A DNA stretch of 13,352 nucleotides, from assembly GCA_902386085.1 (NCBI GenBank), contig CABMIA010000028.1:1-13352 (forward strand), read 5' to 3'. Made by a program: the position numbers and the translations under genes. Below are positions 1-5,278 of this stretch, piece by piece. The DNA comes from an uncultured archaeon (lineage in GTDB: Archaea > Halobacteriota > Methanosarcinia > Methanosarcinales > Methanoperedenaceae). Position 1 is the stretch's first letter. Every line of letters begins with the position of its first letter. The notes below the pieces were generated by a model, which was not told the origin of the DNA, ran no database searches, and worked only from the letters and a program-made list of their open reading frames with translations.

Positions 1-30
1 ATGCCATGGCTTAAGAAAGATTAGATGCGC

Positions 31-64
31 AAACTTTAATAACCTTTACGTCAATCGTAAAACT
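31..64 (+). promoter_or_regulatory. Promoter and dyad operator of the BlaI-like gene
   Basis: The AT-rich element ctttaataa at 34-42 is centred about 27 nt before the ATG at 65, the usual distance from an archaeal TATA box to the transcription start, so the message is probably leaderless. Between the TATA box and the ATG lies a perfect inverted repeat, TTTACG at 45-50 and CGTAAA at 56-61 with a 5-nt spacer. A dimeric repressor bound there would block transcription initiation. BlaI/MecI proteins bind dyads and repress their own operon, so the site is a good autoregulation candidate. The TATA box and dyad are seen directly; binding is inferred. Confidence 0.6.
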
Positions 65-424
65 ATGGTCAAGCTGGATCAGATCAATCTTTCTAACGAC
101 GGTCTTACTAAGTTCTTCAGTCCCATTGAAGCTGAAATCATGAAAGCGCTGTGGAGGGAAGGCGAGATGACGACCTCAGAACTGACCGGGAAAACGAATA
201 TCCCGTTGACTAGTGTTGCAGGAACCCTCGACAGGCTTGTCAAGGCTGGATATGCAGCGCGACATGTCGAAACCATAAACGGCAGGGTGCGTTATGTGTA
301 TGAGCCTTCATTTTCCGAGGAAGAAGCTGCTTCTGAGATCACCACAAAAATCCTGGACAGCCTCGTGGATGCATTCGGACCGCTTGCACTTGCGAATTTC
401 TCAAAGTACAGTGATAAAAAATGA
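65..424 (+). CDS. BlaI/MecI/CopY-family winged-helix repressor
   Basis: This 119-residue protein is predicted to be a dimeric DNA-binding repressor of the bla/mec type. A winged helix spans residues 17-85. It begins with SPIEAEIMKALW, where family members have a similar 'xxAExxIMxxLW' start. A recognition-helix region follows (LTSVAGTLDRLVKAGY, residues 48-63), and then a wing with GRVRYVYEP. Residues 86-115 are helical and would form the dimerisation part. Length matches the family (about 115-130). No Shine-Dalgarno precedes the ATG, but a TATA box 27 nt upstream supports a leaderless start. Its stop overlaps the next start as ATGA, so it is coupled to a membrane metallopeptidase, as blaI/mecI sit beside blaR1/mecR1. 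The family call is strong; the inducing signal is unknown, and nothing here points to beta-lactam sensing. Confidence 0.88.
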   Translation: MVKLDQINLSNDGLTKFFSPIEAEIMKALWREGEMTTSELTGKTNIPLTSVAGTLDRLVKAGYAARHVETINGRVRYVYEPSFSEEEAASEITTKILDSLVDAFGPLALANFSKYSDKK

Positions 425-1101
425 ACATATTGAGTGAAATTGACTGCTACGGTTTGTGCCTGACGCTGCCTGATTTAGCCCCTTTTGTCGGCCTTTTCGT
501 GGTCATCTCAATTACACTACTTGCGGCGAGCCTTATGATCAGGAAGCCCAGGCAGAGGCTTTTTACGTTTGTTTCAGCCCAGGTGGCGGTTCTTCTTGCG
601 ATTGCTTCAGCATTTTATCTGATGAGATGCGGGTATATGCTTTCGTTCTATCTCTATGCTGCTTATGTAATGATATCCACGGTCATAATATTCGGAGTCC
701 TGCGGTTTTATGACCGGATACTTGTCAGGCGCCTTGACGCAAGGCCTGCGGGGAATATTATGGAGTGGACGCAGGAGTTTGTGGACAGGCTGGCATCTGC
801 AACTGTGTATTACTATGACTCTGCTATCCCCAGGGCTTTTGCCTCCGGGAGATCGATTTTCATTTCATTCGGCCTGCTTGAGACTCTGGGTGATGATGAA
901 TTAAAAGCAGTATTGGCCCATGAGGCATGGCACGTCCGCAATAATTCAAGGACACCCTACTTGAAACAACTTGCCCTGATGACTTTCTCGTCATCAAAGG
1001 GATCGGAGATCGAATACATGGCTGATTGTTTTGCAGCCGAGATAGCGGGAAGCGAAGCGCTTAAATCTGCGCGCAGCAAACTGGATAAAGTATTTATCTG
1101 A
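421..1101 (+). CDS. Membrane M48/M56-type zinc metallopeptidase, short form
   Basis: This 226-residue protein is predicted to be an integral membrane zinc protease. Three hydrophobic segments occupy about residues 18-40, 49-67 and 72-95. The catalytic HEAWH motif is at 167-171, with the third zinc ligand probably E198 in EYMAD, the ExxxD arrangement of gluzincin peptidases of the M48/M56 group. The segment between the membrane part and HEXXH (AIPRAFASGRSIFISFGLLETL, split by the family-typical FASG) matches the substrate-strand region of HtpX/BlaR1-like enzymes. The start overlaps the repressor stop by 4 nt, implying translational coupling. Unlike BlaR1, there is no extracellular penicillin-binding domain, so if it relieves repression by cleaving the repressor it must sense something else, such as membrane stress. 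Family assignment is firm; the signalling role is inferred from the gene order. Confidence 0.82.
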   Translation: MNILSEIDCYGLCLTLPDLAPFVGLFVVISITLLAASLMIRKPRQRLFTFVSAQVAVLLAIASAFYLMRCGYMLSFYLYAAYVMISTVIIFGVLRFYDRILVRRLDARPAGNIMEWTQEFVDRLASATVYYYDSAIPRAFASGRSIFISFGLLETLGDDELKAVLAHEAWHVRNNSRTPYLKQLALMTFSSSKGSEIEYMADCFAAEIAGSEALKSARSKLDKVFI

Positions 1102-1125
1102 GGAAAAAGTAGAGGTAAGGAAAAT

Positions 1126-2079
1126 ATGTGGCTTAAATTAAGATTGTATCTGGTAATGGCGGTGCTGTTCGCCATAGTCTACGGGATTGTTGCATTTGCA
1201 GCAAGTTACATGGGAATTACAGGATTTTTCTTTTACGGAATTCTGGCTTCTATCATGTTATTGATCCAGTACATGATAGGCCCGAAGATGGTTGAATGGT
1301 CTATGGGGGTAAGATATGTCAGTGAGACTGAATATCCTGCCCTTCACAGGATGGTCGGGGAACTTGCAAGTTATGCCGGAGTCCAGAAGCCAAGGATAGG
1401 CATTGCAAAAATACCGATCCCGAATGCCTTTGCGTTCGGCAGGTGGGCAAGCGACGGGCGCGTATGCGTCACGGAAGGAATACTTAATCTCCTTAATGAA
1501 AAGGAACTCAGGGCAGTTTTAGGCCATGAGATCTCACACCTTAAACACAAGGATGTGGTAGTAATAACGATGATAAGCGTAATCCCGATGATATGCTGGT
1601 ATCTTGCATGGAACTCGCTCTTCTCAGGCGACAGGGAGCGCGGGAACAATGTCCTTATCGGAATAGCAGCCTTTGTGTTATATCTAGTTACAAATCTTCT
1701 TGTGCTGTACGTGTCAAGAATCAGGGAATACTACGCAGATGAAGGCTCGGTCGAACTTGGAAATGCACCGCATCACCTTGCATCCGCCCTTTACAAGCTT
1801 GTTTACGGCAGCGCCAGGGTCCCGAAGGAATCGTTAAAGCAAATCGAGGGCATGAAAGCGTTTTTTGCCAGCGATCCGTCCCTCGCAGGCAGCGATATAA
1901 GAGAATTATCCCAGATCGACCTTGATAAAAGCGGCACCATCGACAGGAATGAATTGTTGTTACTCAGGACAAAACCAGTTAAAATAAGCACAACGGATAA
2001 GATAATGGAAATCCTGAGCACACATCCCAACATGCTAAAGCGCATCCAGCGGTTATCCTCGCTTCAATCCGCTTATTAA
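1126..2079 (+). CDS. htpX: HtpX-like M48 membrane metalloprotease with EF-hand loop
   Basis: This 317-residue protein is predicted to be a zinc-dependent membrane protease of the HtpX family, which degrades misfolded membrane proteins. Hydrophobic segments lie near residues 8-27, 31-51, 144-163 and 174-195. The active-site helix is HEISHLKHKD with H134, E135 and H138, and the third zinc ligand is E201 in REYYAD. The family-typical STHPNMLKRIQRL lies near the C-terminus. Unusually, residues 265-276 (DLDKSGTIDRNE) fit a 12-residue EF-hand calcium loop, with D265, D267, S269, I272 and E276 in the ligand or hydrophobic positions. A Shine-Dalgarno GAGGT at 1112-1116, 9 nt before the ATG, supports the start. 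It lies 24 nt after the short metallopeptidase and probably shares its operon and repressor. Confidence 0.88.
   Translation: MWLKLRLYLVMAVLFAIVYGIVAFAASYMGITGFFFYGILASIMLLIQYMIGPKMVEWSMGVRYVSETEYPALHRMVGELASYAGVQKPRIGIAKIPIPNAFAFGRWASDGRVCVTEGILNLLNEKELRAVLGHEISHLKHKDVVVITMISVIPMICWYLAWNSLFSGDRERGNNVLIGIAAFVLYLVTNLLVLYVSRIREYYADEGSVELGNAPHHLASALYKLVYGSARVPKESLKQIEGMKAFFASDPSLAGSDIRELSQIDLDKSGTIDRNELLLLRTKPVKISTTDKIMEILSTHPNMLKRIQRLSSLQSAY
1918..1953 (+). other. EF-hand calcium-binding loop within the HtpX-like protease
   Basis: These 36 nt encode a loop of the form D-x-D-x-S-G-x-I-x-x-x-E, which satisfies the canonical EF-hand pattern at positions 1, 3, 5, 6, 8 and 12. The flanking residues (RELSQI before, LLLLRTK after) could supply the two helices. 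It lies between the zinc-ligand helix and the conserved STHP segment. The pattern is read directly from the codons; calcium binding is inferred. Confidence 0.7.
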
Positions 2080-2134
2080 TTTTTTTGTAATCCAATAGAT
2101 TTAAATTCCGCCAGGTCGGAACTATGAAGGGAAT
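2074..2134 (+). promoter_or_regulatory. T-rich transcript end and promoter before the nitroreductase gene
   Basis: Directly at the end of the htpX-like gene comes a T run (seven T within 2079-2087), the usual form of an archaeal intrinsic terminator. It is followed by a TATA-like element, agatttaaatt at 2097-2107, centred about 35 nt before the ATG at 2137. A purine-rich aaggga at 2125-2130 can act as a Shine-Dalgarno. The nitroreductase is therefore probably a separate transcript with a short leader. Confidence 0.4.
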
Positions 2135-2136
2135 GC

Positions 2137-2676
2137 ATGGACGTTTTGGAAGCAGTGAGGAACAGGTGCGCTGTTCGCCAGTTTAAACCGGAAATAATTA
2201 CAGAGGACATTATCAGGAAGATACTGGAAGCCGGGAGATGGGCGCCAAGTCCTTTTAATACCCAGCCATGGGACTTCATAATCATTAAGAATAAAGAGAC
2301 CCTGAAGGCCATAGCCAGGTTTGCCAGGTATTCGGGTTATCTTGAGGACGCTCCCATGGCAATCGCTGTGGTCGTGCCTCCTGTGAGCGGGAAGTTCTCC
2401 TGGGTCGAGAGCATCGGCGAAACGAGATTCGCTGCTGCTATGGCAGTACAGAATATGATGCTTGAGGCATGGGAACTGGGCATCGGATCGTGCTGGGTAA
2501 GTATCGAACGGGATAAGGTAGCTGAAATACTGAAAGTGCCGGATAACTGTTTTGTGCTCACGGTTATTCCATTGGGGTATCCTGAGATAGCGCCTCAGAA
2601 ACACAATGAAAATTCCAGGAAAAAGCTTGAACAGATGATATCCTATGAGAATTACGGCAGGAGAGCAAACGAGTGA
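2137..2676 (+). CDS. Nitroreductase-family FMN oxidoreductase
   Basis: This 179-residue protein is predicted to be a cytoplasmic NAD(P)H-dependent, FMN-binding flavoenzyme of the nitroreductase family. The N-terminal VLEAVRNRCAVRQFKP carries the arginines that contact FMN phosphate (near residues 10 and 14). APSPFNTQPW at 36-45 is the family's 'PSxxNxQPW' flavin-binding motif. ELGIGSCWVS at 113-122 and IPLGYP at 144-149 are the typical C-terminal elements. Length agrees with the family (about 170-220). The ATG at 2137 is favoured because AAGGGA precedes it closely and the family N-terminus begins there; the ATG at 2124 is in another frame. The substrate cannot be told from sequence, and the gene stands alone between its own promoter and a 560-bp gap. 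Confidence 0.9.
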   Translation: MDVLEAVRNRCAVRQFKPEIITEDIIRKILEAGRWAPSPFNTQPWDFIIIKNKETLKAIARFARYSGYLEDAPMAIAVVVPPVSGKFSWVESIGETRFAAAMAVQNMMLEAWELGIGSCWVSIERDKVAEILKVPDNCFVLTVIPLGYPEIAPQKHNENSRKKLEQMISYENYGRRANE

Positions 2677-2716
2677 ATACGAGAAATCTAAACAATAATA
2701 AGATTCTATTTTCCAT

Positions 2717-2820
2717 AAAATCTGTGAATAGATGTGTTTAAGTGGAAAAACCCTACCCCTATGTTTCGCATGGAAAGATTGTCTTTACATTTCGGTGGTT
2801 CTCTAATCAATAATAACCAT
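2717..2820 (+). repeat. Diverged direct repeat, copy 1 of 2 (offset 223)
   Basis: Bases 2717-2776 align without gaps to 2940-2999 at 42 of 60 positions by hand count. The best-kept parts are the block around gtgtttaa (2735-2742) and ATGGAAA at 2770-2776. After a poorly matching 16-nt stretch, similarity resumes at exactly the same 223-nt offset over 2793-2820 (18 of 28). The same register on both sides suggests an old duplication rather than chance AT-rich similarity. Confidence 0.45.
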
Positions 2821-2939
2821 AAACAGAGGTCAATTTTTAATTTAGAGTTTTAACAAGTTATATTTTTGCTTAATCTCTCGTTTGATCTCACTTAACCCTA
2901 ATTTTTCAATCTTATTTGACCCGACCTTAATTTCAATTG

Positions 2940-3043
2940 AAAAGATGTGAACAAGTGTGTTTAATCAATAAAATGCAACCCCATGGTTTCAAATGGAAAA
3001 CATATCCAGAATATCCTGAGGTTTTTCAAAGATAAATAACGAT
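2940..3043 (+). repeat. Diverged direct repeat, copy 2 of 2 (offset 223)
   Basis: This is the second copy of the pair, in the same orientation. It contains gtgtttaa at 2958-2965, and at its core ccccatggtttcaaatggaa, matching a ccc-NNN-GTTT-cNN-ATGGAAA pattern in copy 1. No third copy was found elsewhere in the window. Confidence 0.45.
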
Positions 3044-3150
3044 TTTTTTAGTTTAAATTTGTAAATACAATTTTAAAACTTGATTTTTTAAAAATATAAC
3101 TTTTAATACTCTTTTTTCTGTATATAACATCTAATGACCTATATTTCCAC

Positions 3151-3236
3151 TGAAAGCTTAAATAGTATGACATTCATTGTAACATCTTGTTCACAATATA
3201 TTTCACCCGATTGGAGACATCGGAGGGGAAATCCGG
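3151..3236 (+). promoter_or_regulatory. Promoter, leader hairpin and Shine-Dalgarno of the winged-helix gene
   Basis: A purine-rich gaaa followed by GCTTAAATAG at 3156-3165 resembles a BRE plus TATA box and predicts a start near 3188, giving a leader of roughly 50 nt. TGTAAC at 3179-3184 and GTTCACA at 3190-3196 form an imperfect dyad at the predicted start site. CCGAT at 3207-3211 can pair with ATCGG at 3219-3223 and would reach into the strong Shine-Dalgarno GGAGGGG at 3222-3228, which lies 8 nt before the ATG. The elements are visible; regulation through them is inferred. Confidence 0.45.
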
Positions 3237-3827
3237 ATGTCCGGAGGCGTTGCTGTTCGCCTTAACAAGGCGGACAGCCCTCATATTTTTGAAGGCATTA
3301 TGAAAATACGGCTTGAAACCGAAGGAAAAAATGCAGGTACTGTAAATTACAAAGGGCCTGATTCAGCAGTGCTTGCAGTCAAATATTTAAATTCCATAGA
3401 TGCGGATGAAGTGCAGATAAACATAGTTCAGGATGACGGCACACGGGCTTTTGCTGAATTTGAAGGAGAATTTCTGGCTGTTTCAGCAGTCAAGTTCATA
3501 GAATCGGTTTTACCTGCTGACCCTGCAGCGCAGGAACCATCATTTTCCCAGGGCACAGCTTACCCTGAATCCAATCTTACGTTGAAAGAACGGCTGGAAA
3601 TGTTTTTGCGGTTCGAATTTTCAAGGGCCTGGTTCTCATCTCTTGATGTAAAAACGCGATATGAAACCATTTATGGGAATATCGGTCTCAGCACCGTATC
3701 CACATATCTTGCAAGAATGCACAGGGACAATGTACTTGAAAAACGGGGAAACAGGATCAACCGGGAATACAGGTTCAGGGACATTACCGGAGCATTAAAT
3801 AACATCGAGCAGCTCCCTGTAAAATGA
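3237..3827 (+). CDS. Winged-helix DNA-binding protein with unknown N-terminal domain
   Basis: This 196-residue protein has two parts joined by a Pro/Ser-rich linker (about 93-113). Residues 22-92 (starting MKIRLETEGKN) look like a small alpha/beta domain, with strands at 22-27 and 58-65 and an amphipathic helix after PDSAVLAVKYL. Its family was not recognised. Residues 114-182 form a winged helix: a helix at LKERLEMFLRF, a recognition-helix candidate GLSTVSTYLARMHRDNVL, and a basic wing, EKRGNRINREYRF. A transcription-regulator role is therefore likely. The ATG at 3237 is chosen for its strong GGAGGGG Shine-Dalgarno; an in-frame ATG at 3300 begins the alpha/beta domain and has only a weak one, but could be the conserved start. 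It has its own promoter and no evident operon partner. Confidence 0.7.
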   Translation: MSGGVAVRLNKADSPHIFEGIMKIRLETEGKNAGTVNYKGPDSAVLAVKYLNSIDADEVQINIVQDDGTRAFAEFEGEFLAVSAVKFIESVLPADPAAQEPSFSQGTAYPESNLTLKERLEMFLRFEFSRAWFSSLDVKTRYETIYGNIGLSTVSTYLARMHRDNVLEKRGNRINREYRFRDITGALNNIEQLPVK

Positions 3828-4164
3828 TGCTTAAAAATGATGGTCGGGTTGATGAGCAGACCCTTTGGGGCTTACAGCACCCTCGCAACACTAATTTGTG
3901 TTGTCTTCGCCGTAAATTGCGCTCCTGGCGCTTTCTTTGCACTCATTAAGAAGAAAATCCAGTCGAACCGCTTCCTTTTAGACCTTGAACGGTCATGGGG
4001 CAATTACACCCGGAAGCCTGGATTCGTTCCAAGGTTCTTCTGCCGATCTTCTGCTAGCTCATCGTAGCGTGCGCCTGTTACATCGGTAACGGGCAAATTA
4101 GTAATTGTTTTCCTATAACTAATAATTTTCGCTAACAGAATAGATAAAAGATATGATAACAATA
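3828..4164. other. Hairpin-rich region without a credible protein gene
   Basis: This 337-base stretch separates the winged-helix gene from the convergent minus-strand pair. A 76-codon plus-strand frame (3837-4067) exists but has no Shine-Dalgarno, overall composition unlike the neighbours, and an odd Ser/Phe/Arg-rich end, so it was not called. The DNA is clearly richer in GC than the gap upstream. It contains several self-complementary stretches: CAACAC/GTGTTG (3886-3903), GCGC/GCGC around 3920-3932, GACC/GGTC near 3981-3994, and the strong 9-bp stem at 4073-4094. This would suit a structured RNA or the remnant of a mobile element. No known RNA family was recognised. Confidence 0.4.
4073..4094. 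other. Strong hairpin: 9-bp stem with ATCG loop
   Basis: GCCTGTTAC at 4073-4081 pairs with GTAACGGGC at 4086-4094 through eight Watson-Crick pairs and one G-T pair, around the four-base loop ATCG. A weaker T-rich stretch (gttttcc) follows about 13 nt later on the plus strand. It could end an RNA from 3828-4072, or be part of a structured RNA. Confidence 0.6.
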
Positions 4165-4389
4165 TCAGCTGACGGTTTCAAGCTTGAACATCACATCCAG
4201 GCCGCGCAATGTCACCTGGACTTTATCGCCAAAACGGAGGATCTCTTCCACTTCAACATCCTTTCTCCATTCATAAACATAGTCATGGGTTCCCTGCATC
4301 GGTTTAAATCCAAGGGACATAAGACGCTGATTGATCTCGGACGGCTTCCCGCCCTCGCTGTTAAACCATACTATTAAATAACTTTTCAT
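4165..4389 (-). CDS. Small conserved-looking archaeal protein, unknown function
   Basis: This 74-residue protein has no recognised family. It starts with the strand MKSYLIVWFNSEGGKP, then a helix (SEINQRLMSLGF), a hairpin containing THDYVYEW, another helix (EVEEILRFG) and two final strands ending VMFKLETVS. The order beta-alpha-beta-alpha-beta-beta suggests a compact ferredoxin-like fold, but this is only inference. Amino-acid composition is balanced and typical of a genuine cytoplasmic protein, unlike the complementary plus-strand frame. It begins 14 nt downstream of the stop of the 93-residue minus-strand gene and so probably forms a two-gene operon with it. No clear Shine-Dalgarno is visible. 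It converges on the hairpin-rich region to its left. Confidence 0.65.
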   Translation of the reverse strand: MKSYLIVWFNSEGGKPSEINQRLMSLGFKPMQGTHDYVYEWRKDVEVEEILRFGDKVQVTLRGLDVMFKLETVS

Positions 4390-4403
4390 AGTTTCACAGG
4401 TTA

Positions 4404-4685
4404 TTATTGTTTTAAGATTGTATCATTTTTTTGGTCGATCGCCAGCCCGATTTCTTCCAGAATACTCCTGGCAATATTAAGAGATTCCTCTTCGCTCCCT
4501 GCCTTGATGAGCATCCTGCCGCTGGGGTACATTGAGATATCTATGCCTTTATAATTGAGTAGCAATATGTGTTTTGTTGCCACCTTGGTACTAAGCACAC
4601 GGCTTGCTCCCATCAGATCCAGTTTAACATTGGTGGTTACCTCAAATGCGGTTCTTCCAGAGCACAGCCTGACAGAAATTGCCAT
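4404..4685 (-). CDS. Small protein resembling half of a TBP-like saddle
   Basis: The 93-residue product from the ATG at 4685 ends with a block of the form I-S-M-Y-P-S-G-R-M-L-I-K followed by a Glu-rich helix (SEEESLNIARSILEEIG, about residues 62-78). This resembles the 'SGKM...A.SEEEA' strand-helix segment of each archaeal TATA-binding protein repeat, and the protein length is close to one repeat rather than two. The similarity was judged by eye, so a TBP-like fold is only a hypothesis. The frame is open to an upstream ATG at 4733, but that start would place the TATA box at 4706-4716 inside the gene. The start at 4685 lies about 27 nt from that box and gives a leaderless message. It is divergent from the S-layer-like gene and probably co-transcribed with the 74-residue gene. 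Confidence 0.6.
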   Translation of the reverse strand: MAISVRLCSGRTAFEVTTNVKLDLMGASRVLSTKVATKHILLLNYKGIDISMYPSGRMLIKAGSEEESLNIARSILEEIGLAIDQKNDTILKQ

Positions 4686-4705
4686 GGTTCTTCGAGATGC
4701 AAAGG

Positions 4706-4717
4706 AAATATATAAGC
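4706..4717. promoter_or_regulatory. TATA element possibly shared by two divergent genes
   Basis: The sequence aaatatataagc contains the symmetric core TATATA at 4709-4714. Its centre lies about 27 nt from the minus-strand ATG at 4685 and about 32 nt from the plus-strand ATG at 4744. Both distances suit an archaeal TATA box serving a leaderless gene on the left and a gene with a leader of only a few bases on the right. The purine-rich AAAGG at 4701-4705 is a BRE-like sequence for the plus direction. No second TATA-like element was seen between the two genes. Confidence 0.55.
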
Positions 4718-4743
4718 ATGCGTACAAACTCAAAGAAAATATT

Positions 4744-5052
4744 ATGTTATTGAGAAGATACGTATTAATTTTATTTTTTCTGTTATTTTTAATATCAATA
4801 AATTCCGGAGCCAGCGAGGTACTGATGAATGGAACAGGTATTTATCTTGCTTCCGGGGATTCCTACGGGTTGTACCAGGGATACATCCTCAGTCTGAAAA
4901 GCGTAAGCAGCGACGGCTCTGTGTGGGTTCAGTTAACAGAGAAGGATAAAATCGTGAAAAACGATATCGTTCACGATTACGGGTATTTCACATATAACAA
5001 GCCCAACAGCACGATATTATCTGTTAAAATCGAAAAGATATATTCGGGGTAA
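4744..5052 (+). CDS. Secreted S-layer-like domain protein, cut short by in-frame TAA
   Basis: The product is 102 residues. Residues 1-24 are a signal peptide (LLRR, a long Leu/Phe/Ile core, then SGAS). Residues 25-102 read like the core of the Methanosarcina-type S-layer duplication domain (DUF1608 family). The signs are TGIYLASGDSYGLYQGYIL, then a strand run with VWVQLTEKDKIVKN, then the closing FTYNK...ILSVKIEKIYSG. Family members form or attach to the protein surface layer outside the cell. The start is chosen because the signal peptide begins there and a TATA box lies about 32 nt upstream; the frame is open farther upstream only across the opposing gene. The TAA at 5050-5052 stops it in mid-architecture: the same frame continues to 5265 with a linker and membrane anchor. 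Confidence 0.75.
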   Translation: MLLRRYVLILFFLLFLISINSGASEVLMNGTGIYLASGDSYGLYQGYILSLKSVSSDGSVWVQLTEKDKIVKNDIVHDYGYFTYNKPNSTILSVKIEKIYSG

Positions 5053-5265
5053 TCCGAACAGAACCTTGTATCGCTTATTATTTACCAGTACAGAGACCCT
5101 GACCTGCCTGCGCCTGTCCAAACCGGGACAACACCTGTAAATCCCCGGAACCCGGATAACAATAACTCGTTGCCAAGATTACAGCCATACCGTGAAAATG
5201 TTTTATGGCTTTTCGGAATCGGGTTCGTCCTGGTTCTTTTTTATGTCCTGCGTAAATTGTGGTAA
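5053..5265 (+). pseudogene. In-frame continuation of the S-layer-like gene: linker and membrane anchor
   Basis: After the TAA at 5050-5052 the same reading frame stays open for 70 codons to a second TAA at 5263-5265. It encodes a segment starting SEQNLVSLIIYQYRDPD, a plausible end of the surface domain. Next comes a Pro/Asn/Thr-rich linker (PVNPRNPDNNN), then a hydrophobic stretch (VLWLFGIGFVLVLFYVL) ending RKLW, a standard archaeal C-terminal membrane anchor with positive charges inside. The whole reading, 4744-5265, gives a complete design of signal peptide, surface domain, linker and anchor, so this is almost certainly part of the same gene. It has no start of its own. Its end lies 13 nt before the convergent NTF2-like gene. 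A nonsense mutation, a sequence error or stop readthrough could explain it; UAA is not the pyrrolysine codon. Confidence 0.75.
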
Positions 5266-5278
5266 CGTATTCCTTCCA

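Larger units (their letters stand above)
2677..3150. other. AT-rich intergenic region with no recognisable gene
   Basis: About 560 bases separate the nitroreductase gene from the next start at 3237, and the first 474 of them contain no credible open reading frame on either strand. The DNA is strongly AT-rich with many short T runs. It contains the diverged repeat pair listed separately. No tRNA, CRISPR repeat or insertion-sequence end was recognised. It may hold a long regulatory region or a decayed sequence. Confidence 0.6.

Noticed and set aside
1..24. In-frame ATG...TAG reading MPWLKKD, possible tail of an upstream gene
   Set aside because: Too short to tell the end of a preceding gene from chance; nothing upstream is visible.
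2677..3236. CRISPR leader or repeats in the AT-rich gap
   Set aside because: Only two diverged copies 223 nt apart, with no regular spacing of identical short repeats.
3837..4067. 76-codon plus-strand frame
   Set aside because: No Shine-Dalgarno or promoter, a Ser/Arg/Phe-rich end and many self-complementary stretches inside; kept as possible RNA or element remnant.
4686..4733. N-terminal extension of the TBP-like protein (start at 4733)
   Set aside because: It would enclose the TATA box at 4706-4716, and the start at 4685 fits a leaderless transcript.
4555..4743. Upstream extension of the S-layer-like frame
   Set aside because: It lies antisense to the TBP-like gene and ahead of the TATA box; the signal peptide begins at 4744.
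5050..5052. Pyrrolysine-type recoding at the internal stop
   Set aside because: Pyrrolysine uses UAG; this codon is UAA, so a mutation, error or plain readthrough is more likely.
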